NCBI RefSeq assembly: GCF_003702045.1 | Contig: NZ_RBTP01000061.1 | Coordinates: 1 to 64,000 of the forward strand | Direction: 5' to 3' | DNA from: Pseudomonas viridiflava | GTDB taxonomy: Bacteria; Pseudomonadota; Gammaproteobacteria; Pseudomonadales; Pseudomonadaceae | DNA length: 64,000 bases | Shown here: positions 31,501 to 38,700 of the stretch, piece after piece | Layout of the letters: every line of letters begins with the position of its first letter | Numbering within the stretch: position 1 is the stretch's first letter | Program-made: the position numbers and the translations under genes | The notes under the pieces: generated by a model | The model's input: only the letters and a program-made list of their open reading frames with translations | The model's database searches: none | Told to the model about the DNA's origin: nothing

Positions 31501-32703
31501 GCCTGGATTGCCGGAACGGCAGCGTTTGCCAGCCTGTGCGAGCAATACGCGATTACCGTGGCCAACCTGCCGACCGTCTTCTGGCAGCAGGTCAGCCGTG
31601 ATACCGACGTCCCACTGCCGACCTGCCTGCGTCAGTTCATGATCGGCGGCGAAGCGGTGGGCAAGCAGGCTGTCGCGCAATGGTTCGAACGCGAAGGCCA
31701 TCGCCCTGCGCTGTTCAACGCCTACGGCCCGACTGAAGCCACGGTCAACGCCTCGATTCGCCTGATGGAACGCGACAACGAGGACTTCCGTTCCATCGGT
31801 CAGCCGGTGCGCAATACGCAACTGTATGTGCTGGACACCGCAGGCTACCTCGCCCCGCTGGGCGTTGCCGGAGAACTGCATATCGGCGGCATCTGCGTGG
31901 CCCGTGGTTACCTCAACCGCGCCGAGCTGACCGCCGAGCGTTTCATTGCCGATCCGTTTACCGCCGACCCTGAGGCCCGCCTGTACAAGACTGGCGACCT
32001 GGCGCGCTGGCGTGCAGACGGCACCCTTGAGTACCTGGGGCGCAACGATGATCAAGTGAAGATTCGCGGTTTCCGTATCGAACTGGGTGAAATCGAGGCC
32101 GTGCTGAGCGCCTGTGCCGGGATCAGCGAAGCGGTCGTGGTCGCCCGTGAAAGCAAGCCGGGCCAGTCCGACAGCAAACGCCTGATCGCCTACCTGTGCG
32201 GCGAACAGGTGCCTGTCGAGCAGTTACGTACAGCGCTGCTGGAGGCCCTGCCCGATTACATGGTGCCGAGCGCCTACGTGCATCTGGAAACCATGCCCTT
32301 GACCCCCAACGGCAAGCTGGACCGCCTTTCACTGCCTGCGCCGGGTCAGGAGGCCTTTGCCAGCCGCGCCTACGAGGCACCTAACGGTGAAATCGAGCAA
32401 ATGCTTGCCACTGTCTGGCAGGACCTGCTGGGGCTTGATCAGGTCGGCCGTCACGACAACTTCTTCGAACTGGGCGGCCATTCGCTGCTGGCCGTGCAGG
32501 TCATCTTGCGGGTACGCGAGACCTTTGACGTCGAGGTGCCGCTGCGGGGCCTGTTCGAACATCCGTCTCTACAGGCCCTCGCTGACCTGATCACGACCCT
32601 GCAACTGGCCCAGTACGGCGCCGATGACTTGCTGGATCTGCAACACGAAATGGCTTTGCTTTCTGAAAGCGAATTGCTCTCTATCCTTTCCAGGGATGCT
32701 TGA
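16573..32703 (+). CDS. Lipopeptide NRPS, modules 1-5 (Ser-Dab-Gly-Hse?-Orn), syringotoxin/syringostatin type
   Basis: The 5376-aa protein starts at the ATG with AGGTG 7 nt upstream; the longer open frame would run through the promoter. Module 1: starter C (HHLVADG 146-152), A (YTSGSTG 627), T (Ser1023); code DVWHLSLIDK = Ser. Module 2: LCL-type C (HHIVSDG 1211), A (1687), T (2090); DLEHNTTVSK = Dab. Module 3: dual C/E-type C (2192-2317), A (2777), T (3168); DILQFGLIWK = Gly. Module 4: LCL C (3358), A (3836), T (4230); DLKNVGSDVK, homoserine-like but weakly assigned. Module 5: dual C/E C (HHLLGQEGD 4332, HHMASDH 4451), A (4909), T (5304); DMENMGAVNK = Orn-like. The N-terminal starter C implies fatty acylation of Ser1. 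There is no thioesterase; a short acidic tail (5330-5376) probably docks onto the second NRPS, whose gene starts 3 nt after the stop. The product pattern is acyl-Ser-D-Dab-Gly-D-X-Orn. Confidence 0.93.
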   Translation: MNSPTEKLTAQGHASHQLASVQQGIWLDQLAHPDLPYYNIGMTLDIKGEIDIALFEKAIQRVVDTHDALRLSFSHEGGIGSQRVLSQAPFALEVIELPEGPDGAEQAMKYLRNAFRQPFEALTGQLWETRLVRCGAQRYYWFNRYHHLVADGIGAVLIGHAVDEAYTALLKGDEPVAEGHSYLSFLEEDRTYLNSSRYERDRLFWEQSFAQLPPPLLQRRADFKSGLANVLAPSAQVQALLPRALYKALTQFASERSLTVAHVLVGVISTYFCRTVGVDEIVIGMPVHNRTTARQKATVGMFSSVSPIRLAFDPQASLVDLMNAVGTQLRRTYRHQRFPIAELNRNLRLAQAGRRQLFDVALSFESFDGDAYYGQDTPARVLMLDNGYEQTPMAIFVRDYNPAEDVYLDFNYNTAFFTPEEARRVQQRIFAMLEAVLTEHDAPLAHFPLMSEDEHQQLVAFNDTAHTYPRDVLIHQLIEHQVAQRPDACAVSSDTGPSLSYADLNKRANQLAHRLIELGVEPDARVAVNLRRGPEMVVALLGILKAGGAYVPIDPDLPSARQAYMLGDSSPRAVLTSHDLLDDLPALKLPVLVLDDHNDSAQLTAQPTGNPDAQKLGLLPNHLAYVLYTSGSTGTPKGVMNEHLGVVNRLLWARDAYGVDARDKVLQKTPFGFDVSVWEFFLPLLAGAELVMARPGGHKEPDYLAQVIRDAGISLLHFVPSMLDLFLEHRSAHDFPHLRRVLCSGEALPRSLQRRFEQQLTGVELHNLYGPTEAAIDVTAWECRPTDPGESVPIGRPIANLQMHVLDELGQLQPPGVAGELHIGGIGVARGYLNQPELSAERFIADPFSNDPQARLYKTGDVGRWLANGALEYLGRNDFQVKIRGLRIEIGEIEAALALCDGVREVVVVAREDDPGQPDSKRLVAYLCGEPAPARELRQALLKHLPDYMVPAAFVQLDSLPLTSNGKLDRKALPAPDIEALVDQGYEAPEGEIETDLSLIWQDLLGLARVGRHDHFFELGGHSLLATRLISQIRQRLGVELSLAELFAHPELTALAGVIARAGRSTLPDITPVSRESSWPLSFAQQRLWFLAQLEGGSAAYHMPAALSLRGALDEAALQRALEHLVARHEGLRTTFIQGDDQQPLQRIQAADTGFSLQLHDLQGLADAEQQLAALASEESSLRFDLEQGPLMRGRLIRLSADHHVLLLTLHHIVSDGWSVGVLTREMTSLYEAFSQGRGNPLAPLALQYLDYAVWQRRWLSGDVLQQQTAYWQQTLAEAPALLMLPTDRVRPAQQDYAGAVLPLVLDEDLTRGLKALGKRHGTTLYMTVMSAWATLLGRLAGQDDIVIGSPVANRTRSEVEGLVGLFVNTLAIRVDLSEQPTAETLLARVKQRTLGAQAHQDLPFEHVVDVIKPVRSLSHSPVFQVMLTWQDADDMNFVLGDLQLESLKPSQTLAKFDLSLDIGESEGCLVGTLEYATALFDERTLQRYLGYFQRVLQAMVDDDQQVLEHVPLLDTAEREHLLQTLNATDAPYPQHTVHHLFETQAQAQPDAIAVAFQAQRMSYAELNCEANRLAHHLIGLGIGPDDRVAICVERGVEMMVGLLGVLKAGAAYVPLDPAYPADRLVYMIEDSAPSALLTQRDLQTRLPTLALPVVLLDDGQRQTLAARDDNPVVNALGVRNLAYVIYTSGSTGKPKGVMIEHRGLVNYSLDAAKLFELSPADTVLQQNTLNFDLSVEEIFPALLAGATLAPSREIFGSELAAQEGIHPTVLHLTAAHWHTLAAEWHHQPQVAAQRLQHVRLINVTGDALSAQKLKLWDEVRPAHTRLINTYGPTEATVSCTAAYVSHDAVAGSEGSGNATIGKPMANTRIYLLDAHQQPVPYGVAGEIFIGGDGVARGYLNLDQVNAERFVSDPFSNSPDARMYKTGDLARYMADGRIEYLGRNDFQVKVRGFRIELGEIESRLGNCTGVKEAVVIAREDRPGDKRLVAYVVAQPQVVLNAASLRAELAPQLAEYMLPSAFVILDALPLTPNRKLDRKALPVPADDAFASRAYEAPQGEVEQVVAEVWQDVLGIEQVSRHDRFFELGGHSLLAVSLIDRLRKRGLNINVSAVFTAPSVSEMASAIRQNAQPLFQAPANRIPAGCSQLTPDLLSLVDLNAAQIDLITAAVPGGAANIQDIYPLAPLQQGILFHYLLDNESDAYLVRSMIEFDGRLRLDAFLQALQTVIDRHDILRSSVHWVGQPQAVQVVHRQAQLPVQTLTLAPNEDALGQLDRLTDPRRLRLDLQQAPLMRGYIARAPRSERWLLSLIDHHMISDHVTQELILEEVRLLMQDHTADLPAVQPYREFVAQTLASSPEAHEAYFKRRLADVDSPTAPFDLLEIQGDGTRIEEAEHPLNDALSRRIRAQARERGVSAAVVFHVAWAQVLARCTARDDVVFGTVVTGRLQGTAGAERALGMFMNTLPVRVQFAAHGAHDLVMATHRDLSELLAHEQAPLALAQRCSGIGTSVPLFTSLLNYRHQGTDSRLDWAGIRLLDSAERTNYPLSLAVNDYGDEFSLVMQSVAPVSPQRLCAMMQRALEQLTEALEHTPHMAVNRLDVLPSHEREQLLEGFNASAVDFQLDLTFPAMFEARVALDGEAVALVSENVSLTYDALNRQANRIAHRLIGMGVGPDDRVAICVDRSLEMVAGLLGVLKAGAAYVPLDPYFPADRIAYMLENSAPAVILTQNALQSSLAAGNVPVLLLDPDYVERDGFLAQPDHNPQRPGMRAEHLAYVIYTSGSTGRPKGVQISHHALSNFLQSMRQAPGLRAQDRLLAITTISFDIAALELYLPLANGACVVLASREATMDGMQLQRLLEAQQITVMQATPTTWQMLVNSGWAGKQDLRIFCGGEAFPRSLARDLLSRSEQLWNLYGPTETTIWSCAAQVGAQGESLIVPIGKPIANTRTYLLDAQQQPVPQGVSGELYIGGEGVARGYLNRDDLTAQRFLADPFSQQPTARMYRTGDLARYLPDGSLEYLGRNDDQVKIRGFRIELGEIEARLGGCAGVNEAVVVALEGSTGEKRLVAYVVARSDATVDATDLRAELASQLAEYMLPSVFVMLDAMPLTPNRKIDRKALPAPGAEDFAHRQYEAPLGTTEQRLAVVWAELLGLEKVGRHDNFFELGGHSLLTVQLQARLHQDLGVEINLRTLFGITSLLALAQCVDQTAQSHLQPIDVAPRTGLLPLSLAQQRLWFLDQLDPAASVAYHMPAALRLRGQLDRTALQRALDRIVARHESLRTTFHKQHDIVYQRVAAEHIGFALTDHDLRAVPGEERQARVEQLSEAEVRQAFDLSKGPLIRGRLLQLADDEYVLLVTQHHIVSDGWSVAVLVDEFNRLYSAFSQGLDDPLPTLTLQYADYAAWQHQHLQGERLHAQTRFWAEHLKGAPGLLELPTDRPRPQVQSYRGATLALELPTPLSNRLRQFSQQQGLTPFMALLAAWSILLSRLSNQSQVVVGTPVANRPRQETEALIGFFVNTLALRVDIQPGNRVDQLLAQVKTLTLDAYSHQDLPFEHVVEALQPERSLAHSPVFQALLVLNNTPRDQAPALPGLELTALPKATGTTQFDLSLSLNDDGDRISGQFEYATDLFDASTITRWGRHLLHLLEALLGDVAQPVASLPLLDAEQRGQLLDSFNPRSSALDENPQRLPHRVFETQAALTPHAVALVCDGQTLGYAELNARANRVAHRLIALGVEPDDTVGLCARRSPEMVIGLLGILKTGAAYVPLDPQYPAQRLAHMLSDSAPKALVVQHGLRALPVPESLATVELNGSSLLEGADHNPQVTALNFNHLAYVIYTSGSTGLPKGVMVEHRGLRNLLDWYLDDLAFHAGDAVLLASSYNFDLTQKNILAPLMVGATLHLAEEPFNPEAIVAQIADAGVTHLNLSPSAFHALVEADADRVMTCLKRVVLGGEPIQIAMLEKLGQPRPAVINSYGPTECSDVVAWHQADTDLATYHDRSIPIGKPIRNMQLHVLDESGQLAPVGVRGEIHIGGVGVARGYLNLPQLSAERFVADPFAERNNARLYKTGDVGRWLPDGTLEYLGRNDDQIKIRGLRVELGEIEAVLSSLPGVREAAVIARDHQNGHADSKRLVAYLCGAPAPAEQLRSELLTRLPEHMVPSAFVVLETLPLTPNGKLDRRALPEPAQEAYASRVYEAPQGDVERVIAGIWEQLLGVERVGRHDRFFELGGHSLLAVSLIDRLRKQGLNGNVRTVFTAPSVREMALAISQDNHALFEAPANLIPAGCTHLTPDMLPLVELSATQLERIVAAVPGGAANIQDIYPLAPLQEGILFHHLLGQEGDAYLIRSMIEFDSREHLDGFIEALRSVIQRHDIHRTSVHWDGLTQAVQVVQRQVHLPVHSMTLDNDTDALAQMYALSDPRHLRLDLHQAPLMRVSIARDPHSERWLLALLNHHMASDHVTLEIVLEEIHAILNGNADSLPAPQPYREFIAQTQSIPADVHEAYFRRRLADVETTTAPFDLMEVQGDGNHIEQAELQLSSELSLRIRAQARERGITPAVLFHVAWAQVLARCTGRDDVVFGTVVAGRLQGSAGAERAMGVFINTLPVRVQLATLGADELVMATHRDLTDLLDHEQASLALAQRCSSVPTAAPLFTTLLNYRHQGDDSRLQCPGMRMIDNEERTNYPLALSVNDYGVDLGLSMQCVEPVDPQRLCALMQGALEQLTEALAHTPHVVLTHLDVLPAAERSLLLDTFNQHRVAGPTDLCIQQVFEEQVRLAPEAIALVDAQSSLSYAELNARANRIAHRLIAAGLCPDERVALLAERSPEMIVGMLAILKAGGAYVPLDPNYPKDRLQHMLDDSSPRVLLSQGTLAEQLPPLAVTHLQLEDAPGNDTNPHVSELTSRHLCYVMYTSGSTGKPKGVMLEHRSVCSQIGALQERYGLNPQDRVLQFATMTFDMSVEEIFGALLSGAALVLRSDAWIAGTAAFASLCEQYAITVANLPTVFWQQVSRDTDVPLPTCLRQFMIGGEAVGKQAVAQWFEREGHRPALFNAYGPTEATVNASIRLMERDNEDFRSIGQPVRNTQLYVLDTAGYLAPLGVAGELHIGGICVARGYLNRAELTAERFIADPFTADPEARLYKTGDLARWRADGTLEYLGRNDDQVKIRGFRIELGEIEAVLSACAGISEAVVVARESKPGQSDSKRLIAYLCGEQVPVEQLRTALLEALPDYMVPSAYVHLETMPLTPNGKLDRLSLPAPGQEAFASRAYEAPNGEIEQMLATVWQDLLGLDQVGRHDNFFELGGHSLLAVQVILRVRETFDVEVPLRGLFEHPSLQALADLITTLQLAQYGADDLLDLQHEMALLSESELLSILSRDA

Positions 32704-32706
32704 AAA

Positions 32707-35700
32707 TTGAACGCACCTATCGATAGTCTCGACCCGCTGAAACGTGCCGCATTGCTGCGCCTGCTCAAACAACGCGGTGCCACGCGAGTGGTGGATACCA
32801 CCCCGGACGACATGGTTGCCGTGGACCGCGAAGGTCCGCTGGCGCTGTCGTTCGCTCAACAGCGGCTGTGGTTCATCGATCAACTGGATCCGACCGCGAG
32901 CGCCGCCTACCACATACCGGCGTCGCTGGTGATGCACGGCAGTCTGGACCGCAGCGCGCTCAAGGCCACTCTGGATCGTTTGGTGGCCCGGCATGAAAGC
33001 CTGCGTACCACGTTTCGCCGTGAGGGCGAGCAGCCGGTTCAGGTCATCGCTGCAGCCGACTGCGGTTTCAACCTGGTGGAACACGATCTGCGCCACCTGC
33101 CCCGGGACGAAGCCGAACAACAGGCAGCCGGCCTCACCGAACAGGAAGCCGCAGCGCCCTTCGACTTGCTGAACGGTCCGCTGATCCGGGGCAGTCTGCT
33201 GCGTCTGGCTGACACCGAACACCGCTTGCTGATCACCCAGCACCACATCATCTCCGATGGTTGGTCCATTGGCGTGATGGTCAAGGAGTTCGCTGCACTG
33301 TACGAGGCGTTCAGCGCCGGCCAGCCCGATCCTCTGCCCGCCTTGACGCTGCAATACGCCGATTACGCGGCCTGGCAGCGTCACCATCTGGAGGGCGAGC
33401 GATTGAGCCGGCACGTCGAGTTCTGGCGCAGCCACTTGGCGGGCGCCCCGGCCCTGCTGTCGCTGCCGACCGATCGACCTCGCCCTGCCGTGCAGAGCTA
33501 TCAGGGCGCGACCCTGTGTTTCGATCTGCCGGTGGCGCTGTCGGGTGCGATCACCCGGTTTGCCCAGTCCCGTGCCGCGACGCCCTTTATGACGTTGATG
33601 GCCGCCTGGGCGGTGTTGTTGGGTCGAATCAGCGGCCAGCAGGACATCGTGATCGGCACCGTAACGGCGAACCGTGAACGCCAGGACGTGCAGGCGTTGA
33701 TCGGCTTTTTCGTCAATACCCTGGCCCTGCGTGTGCGCCTGGACGCCAATCCGACCCTTGATCAGGTGCTGCAACAGGTCAAGGAGTTGATGCTGGAATC
33801 TGCCAGCCACCAGCAGACGCCCTTCGAGCAGGTCGTCGAAGCACTAAAGCCTGCGCGCAGTGCCAGCCATAGCCCTGTTTTTCAGACCATGCTCTACACC
33901 GACGCCGAGGGCTCTGGCGGTCAGTTGCAACTGCCGGGGCTGAACCTGGAATTTCTGCCGTCGCAAAAGGACAACAACCAGCACGACCTGTCGTTACACA
34001 TCGATGAAAGCGGCGAGCGTCTGTCGTGCAGCCTTTCCTATTCCACGGCCCTGTTCGACGCCAGTACGGTCGAACGTTTGGCAGCACGCTTCGAGCGTCT
34101 GCTGAGCCGCTTCACCGAAGCGCCGCAAACGCGTATCGGCGAATTGCAGCTCGACGCGGACCAGGTTTTGCCTGAGGTCTCGGCATTGGCACCGGTGGCT
34201 GACGCGATGCCGTTGTCCTATCACCAGGAACGGATCTGGTTCGTCGACACTTTCGAAACCGGCTACCTCTACGAAGCCAACCCGATCTACCACAACGTGG
34301 CCCTGTTGCTGGCGTTGTCGGGCGAGCTGAATGTCGAGGCGTTGCAGACAGCAATCAACGGACTTCTGGCCCGTCACGCCATCCTGCGCTGCCGGGTACA
34401 CAGCGACGGCGCCAGTGCGTGGCAGCGTTTCGACGGCCCGGCCGTGCTGGCGCTCGAACAACAGCAGGCCACCCTGGAGACCTTGCGCGCCCAGGCATTG
34501 GCCGAAACGCGTCGGCCACTGGACATGAGCTCGGGCAGCCTGGTGCGGGCGACTCTGGTCAGGGCCGATGAGAATAACGCCGTGCTGGCGCTCGCCGTGC
34601 ATCACCTGCTGGCTGACCGTACCTCGATGCAACTGATCAAGCGCGACCTGCTGGCCCTTTACGAGGCCGCTTGTGCCGAACGTGAGGCCGTCCTGCCGGT
34701 CCTGTCCCTGAGCTATGGCGACTTTGCGGCCTGGCAGCGCCAGTTGCCCGCCGCTGCTCTGGAAAACCTGCGCGCCTATTGGAGCTACCAGCTGCGTGGC
34801 AAACTGCAAGCCCTTGAGTTGCCGCTCAACCGGCCTCGGGCGGCGGTGCATGTGTTCAGCGAAGCGACCCACGAGTTCACCATCGACTCAGCGCTAACGC
34901 GGCGTCTGGAGCAGACGGCCCGTGACGTCGGCGTGAGTGCCGAAAGCATTGCCTTGAGCGCCTTTTCCGCCCTGCTGCGACGTTATGCCGGACACGACGA
35001 GCTGGTCATCGGCACCAGTGCAGCTTGCCGCGAACCGGGCCTGCAGAATGTGCTCGGTCCGATGGACAACTTGCTGGTCATCCGCACGGCGTGCGACAGC
35101 GACCTTTCCCTGCAGGCCTTGCTCGAACAGACGTCCACGACCCTGACCGATGCCCTGCGCAACCGTCACCTGCAGTTCGACCAACTGGTCCGGGTCCTCA
35201 ACCCGGCCAAGGACATGAGCCGTACCGCGCTGTTCGACGTGTTGTTCAATTTTCAACACGTCAGCGACAGCCGCACCCTGATCGCAGGCCTCGAAGTCGA
35301 CAGCCTGGAAACCAACCTGGGCTACGGTAAAAATGATTTGCACCTGCTCATCAGCGCAGGTGAACAGCGCTGGAACGGGCACCTCGTCTACAACGCCGAC
35401 TTTTTCACGGCTGAATTCGTCACGCAACTGATGCGCCATTACGTGCGCCTGCTGCAAGCCTTCGTCGACACCCCGCAACAGCGCGTCGACGATGTCGTCC
35501 TGCTCGATGCCGCCGAGCGCCAGCGCCAGGTGCTCGACTTCAACGACAGCGAAGCGGCCTGGCCAGACACACTGACCCTGCATCAGATGTTCGAAGCGCA
35601 AGTGCGCGTGACCCCGGATAACATCGCGGTCAATCTGGGCGAAGAACGCCTCACCTATCGACAGCTCAACGAGCAGGCCAACCGCCTGGCGCATCGTTTG

Positions 35701-38700
35701 CGCAAGGCCGGTGTGCAGCCTCAGGAACTGGTTGCCATCGTTCTGGACCGCTCGCTGGCGATGATCGTCGCGACGCTGGCGGTGCTCAAGTCCGGCGCAG
35801 CCTATGTGCCGATCGACCCCGGGTCACCCTCAGAACGAATCGCCTACGTGCTGCGTGACAGCGGTGCGCGCAAGGCCATTGCCCGTCCGGACATGAGCCC
35901 GGCATTGCTGGCGCTGGACATCGAGGTGTTCGCGCCGCAGTCCAGCGAGGTTGCCCATGACGCCGAGAGCGTTGCCAACCTTGCCAACGTCAATACCCCG
36001 AATCATCTTTGCTACGTGATCTACACCTCAGGCTCCACCGGTGAGCCCAAGGGCGCACTGCTGGAACATCGCAACGTCGTACGACTGATGCACAACAACC
36101 GTTCGCCGTTCGCCTTTAACGCCGAGGATGTCTGGTCGCTGTTCCACTCCAATGCCTTCGACTTCTCGGTCTGGGAAATGTATGGCGCCCTGCTCTATGG
36201 CGGCCGCCTGACCCTGGTGCCTGACGCCTTGCGCCGCGACCCCGAGCAACTGGTGAGCTTCCTGGAGCAGGAACAGGTCAGCGTGCTCAACCAGACACCG
36301 TCGTCCTTTCTGCAACTCAGCGCCGCCGCCCTGGCCCGCAGCGACGTGAGCCTGAAAAGCTTGCGCTACGTGATTTTCGGCGGCGAAAGCCTGGAACCGG
36401 GCAAACTCGACGCATTCCATCGGGCGTTCCCCGACGTGGCGCTGGTCAATATGTACGGCATCACCGAAACCTGCGTGCACGTGACCTACAAGGCCATCGA
36501 CGCGCAGGACATCGAAGCCGGCATTTCAAACGTAGGCCGTCCGATCCCGACCACCGTGGCGTACGTGCTCGACGCTCAGCAACGTTTGCTACCGGTCGGC
36601 GTTGCCGGGGAGATTTGTGTCGCTGGCCTGGGGGTTGGACGTGGTTACCTGAATCGGCCTGAACTGACAGCCGAGCGATTCATTGCCGATCCGCTGCGCC
36701 CCGGCGAACGCCTGTACCGCTCTGGCGACCTGGGCAAGTTGCTGGACAACGGCGAAATCATCCATCTGGGCCGCATGGACGCCCAGGTCAAGATTCGTGG
36801 CTTCCGCATCGAATTGGGGGAAATCGAGGCCAAGCTGCTGGCCTGCGAGGGGGTACGTGAAGCCAGGGTCCTGGCCCGCGACGATGCCAGTCAGGGCAAA
36901 CGCCTGATTGCCTACCTGATTCCAGAGCCCTCGGTGCGTCTGGAAGTGGCGGCGCTGCGCAAACAACTGGGTGCCACCCTGCCCGACTATATGATTCCCA
37001 GCGCGTTCGTCAGCCTGTCAGCCTACCCGCTGACCGGCAACGGCAAGCTGGATCAGGACGCCTTGCCGGCGCCTGATCTGGACGCCATGTCCGAACGTGG
37101 CTACACCGCCCCCGAGGGAACCACCGAGCTGGCCCTTGCGCAGATATTCCAGGAATTGCTGGGGCTTGAGCGCGTAGGTCGCCATGACGGCTTCTTCGAA
37201 CTCGGCGGTCACTCTTTGCTGGCGGCGCAACTGGTTTCCAGAGTGCGTCAACAGTTGGGTGGCGAGATGATGCTGCGCCAGCTGTTCAGCCATCCAACGG
37301 TGGCCGAACTGGCACGGGTCATCGGCGGCCTGCAAACCGCAGACAATGACGCTATCGAGCCGATCGGGCGTGACCAGCCGTTAGCGCTGTCGTTTTCCCA
37401 GCAACGTCTGTGGTTCCTCGACCAGCTCGACCCGGATGCCAGCCGCGCCTATCACATGCCGATTTCGCTGCTGTTGCGCGGCGATCTGGATCACGCCGCG
37501 CTCAAGGCTGCACTCAATCGCCTTGTAGCGCGCCATGAAAGCCTGCGCACCACCTTTGAACGCCACGGCGAACAGCCGGTGCAGATTATTGCGCCGCCAG
37601 ACTGCGGTTTTGCTCTGGCCGAACAGGATTTACGCGCGCTGCCTTACGAGCAGGCGAGTCTCAGTGCTGCTCGCATCGGTAACAGCGAAGCCCTGGCGCC
37701 GTTCGACTTGCGCCAAGGCCCGTTGATTCGCGGCCGTTTGTTGCGCCTGACGGATGACGAACACATCGTGTTAATCACCCAGCACCACATCATTTCCGAT
37801 GGCTGGTCGGTCAGTGTGTTGGTCAAGGAATTTGCCGCGCTCTACGAAGCGTTCAGCCAGCAGCAGGCAGATCCGCTGCCGCCGTTGTCGATCCAGTACG
37901 CCGATTATGCCGCCTGGCAGCGCCGCACATTCACGGGCGAGCGTCTGGCCGAACAGGCCAACTTCTGGCGCGACCACCTGTTGGGCGCTCCGGCATTGCT
38001 GTCGTTGCCGACCGACCGACCACGTCCGGCGGTGCAAAGCTACCGCGGCGGCAACATTACGATGCGCATCGAACCTGCGCTGTATCAGCGTCTTGAACGT
38101 TTCTGCCAGGCCCACAACGTTACGTTGTTCATGGGGCTGCTCAGTGCCTGGTCGGTGCTGATGGCACGCCTGGGTAATGAGCGCGATGTGGTGATCGGTG
38201 TACCGACGGCCAACCGTGGTCGCACGGAAACCGAAAGCCTGATCGGCTTTTTCGTCAACACCCTGGCGTTGCGTGTCGACCTGACGCAAAACCCGAGCGT
38301 CGCACAACTGCTGGATCAGGTTCGCCAGACCCTTCTTGCTGCGCATGAACATCAGGACATCCCGTTCGAACAGGTCATCGAAGCCCTGCAACCGCCACGT
38401 TCGCTGAGCCACAATCCGCTGTGCCAGGTTGCCCTGTCACTGGACAACACCGATGTGGGCGGTGAACTGAACATGCCGGGCCTGAGTCTGCAGCCCGTCG
38501 TTCAGGCCCATGACACCGCGCAATTCGACCTGATGCTGACCTTGGTCAGCGAAGACGGCGGCCTGTCGGGAGTGATCGAGTACGCCAGCGACCTGTTCGA
38601 CCGCACGACCGTCGAACGTTTTGCCCAGCATTTCCAGATTCTGCTTGATGCGCTGGTCGCCGATGTCACGCAGCCTGCACTCGGCCTGCCACTGCTCAGC

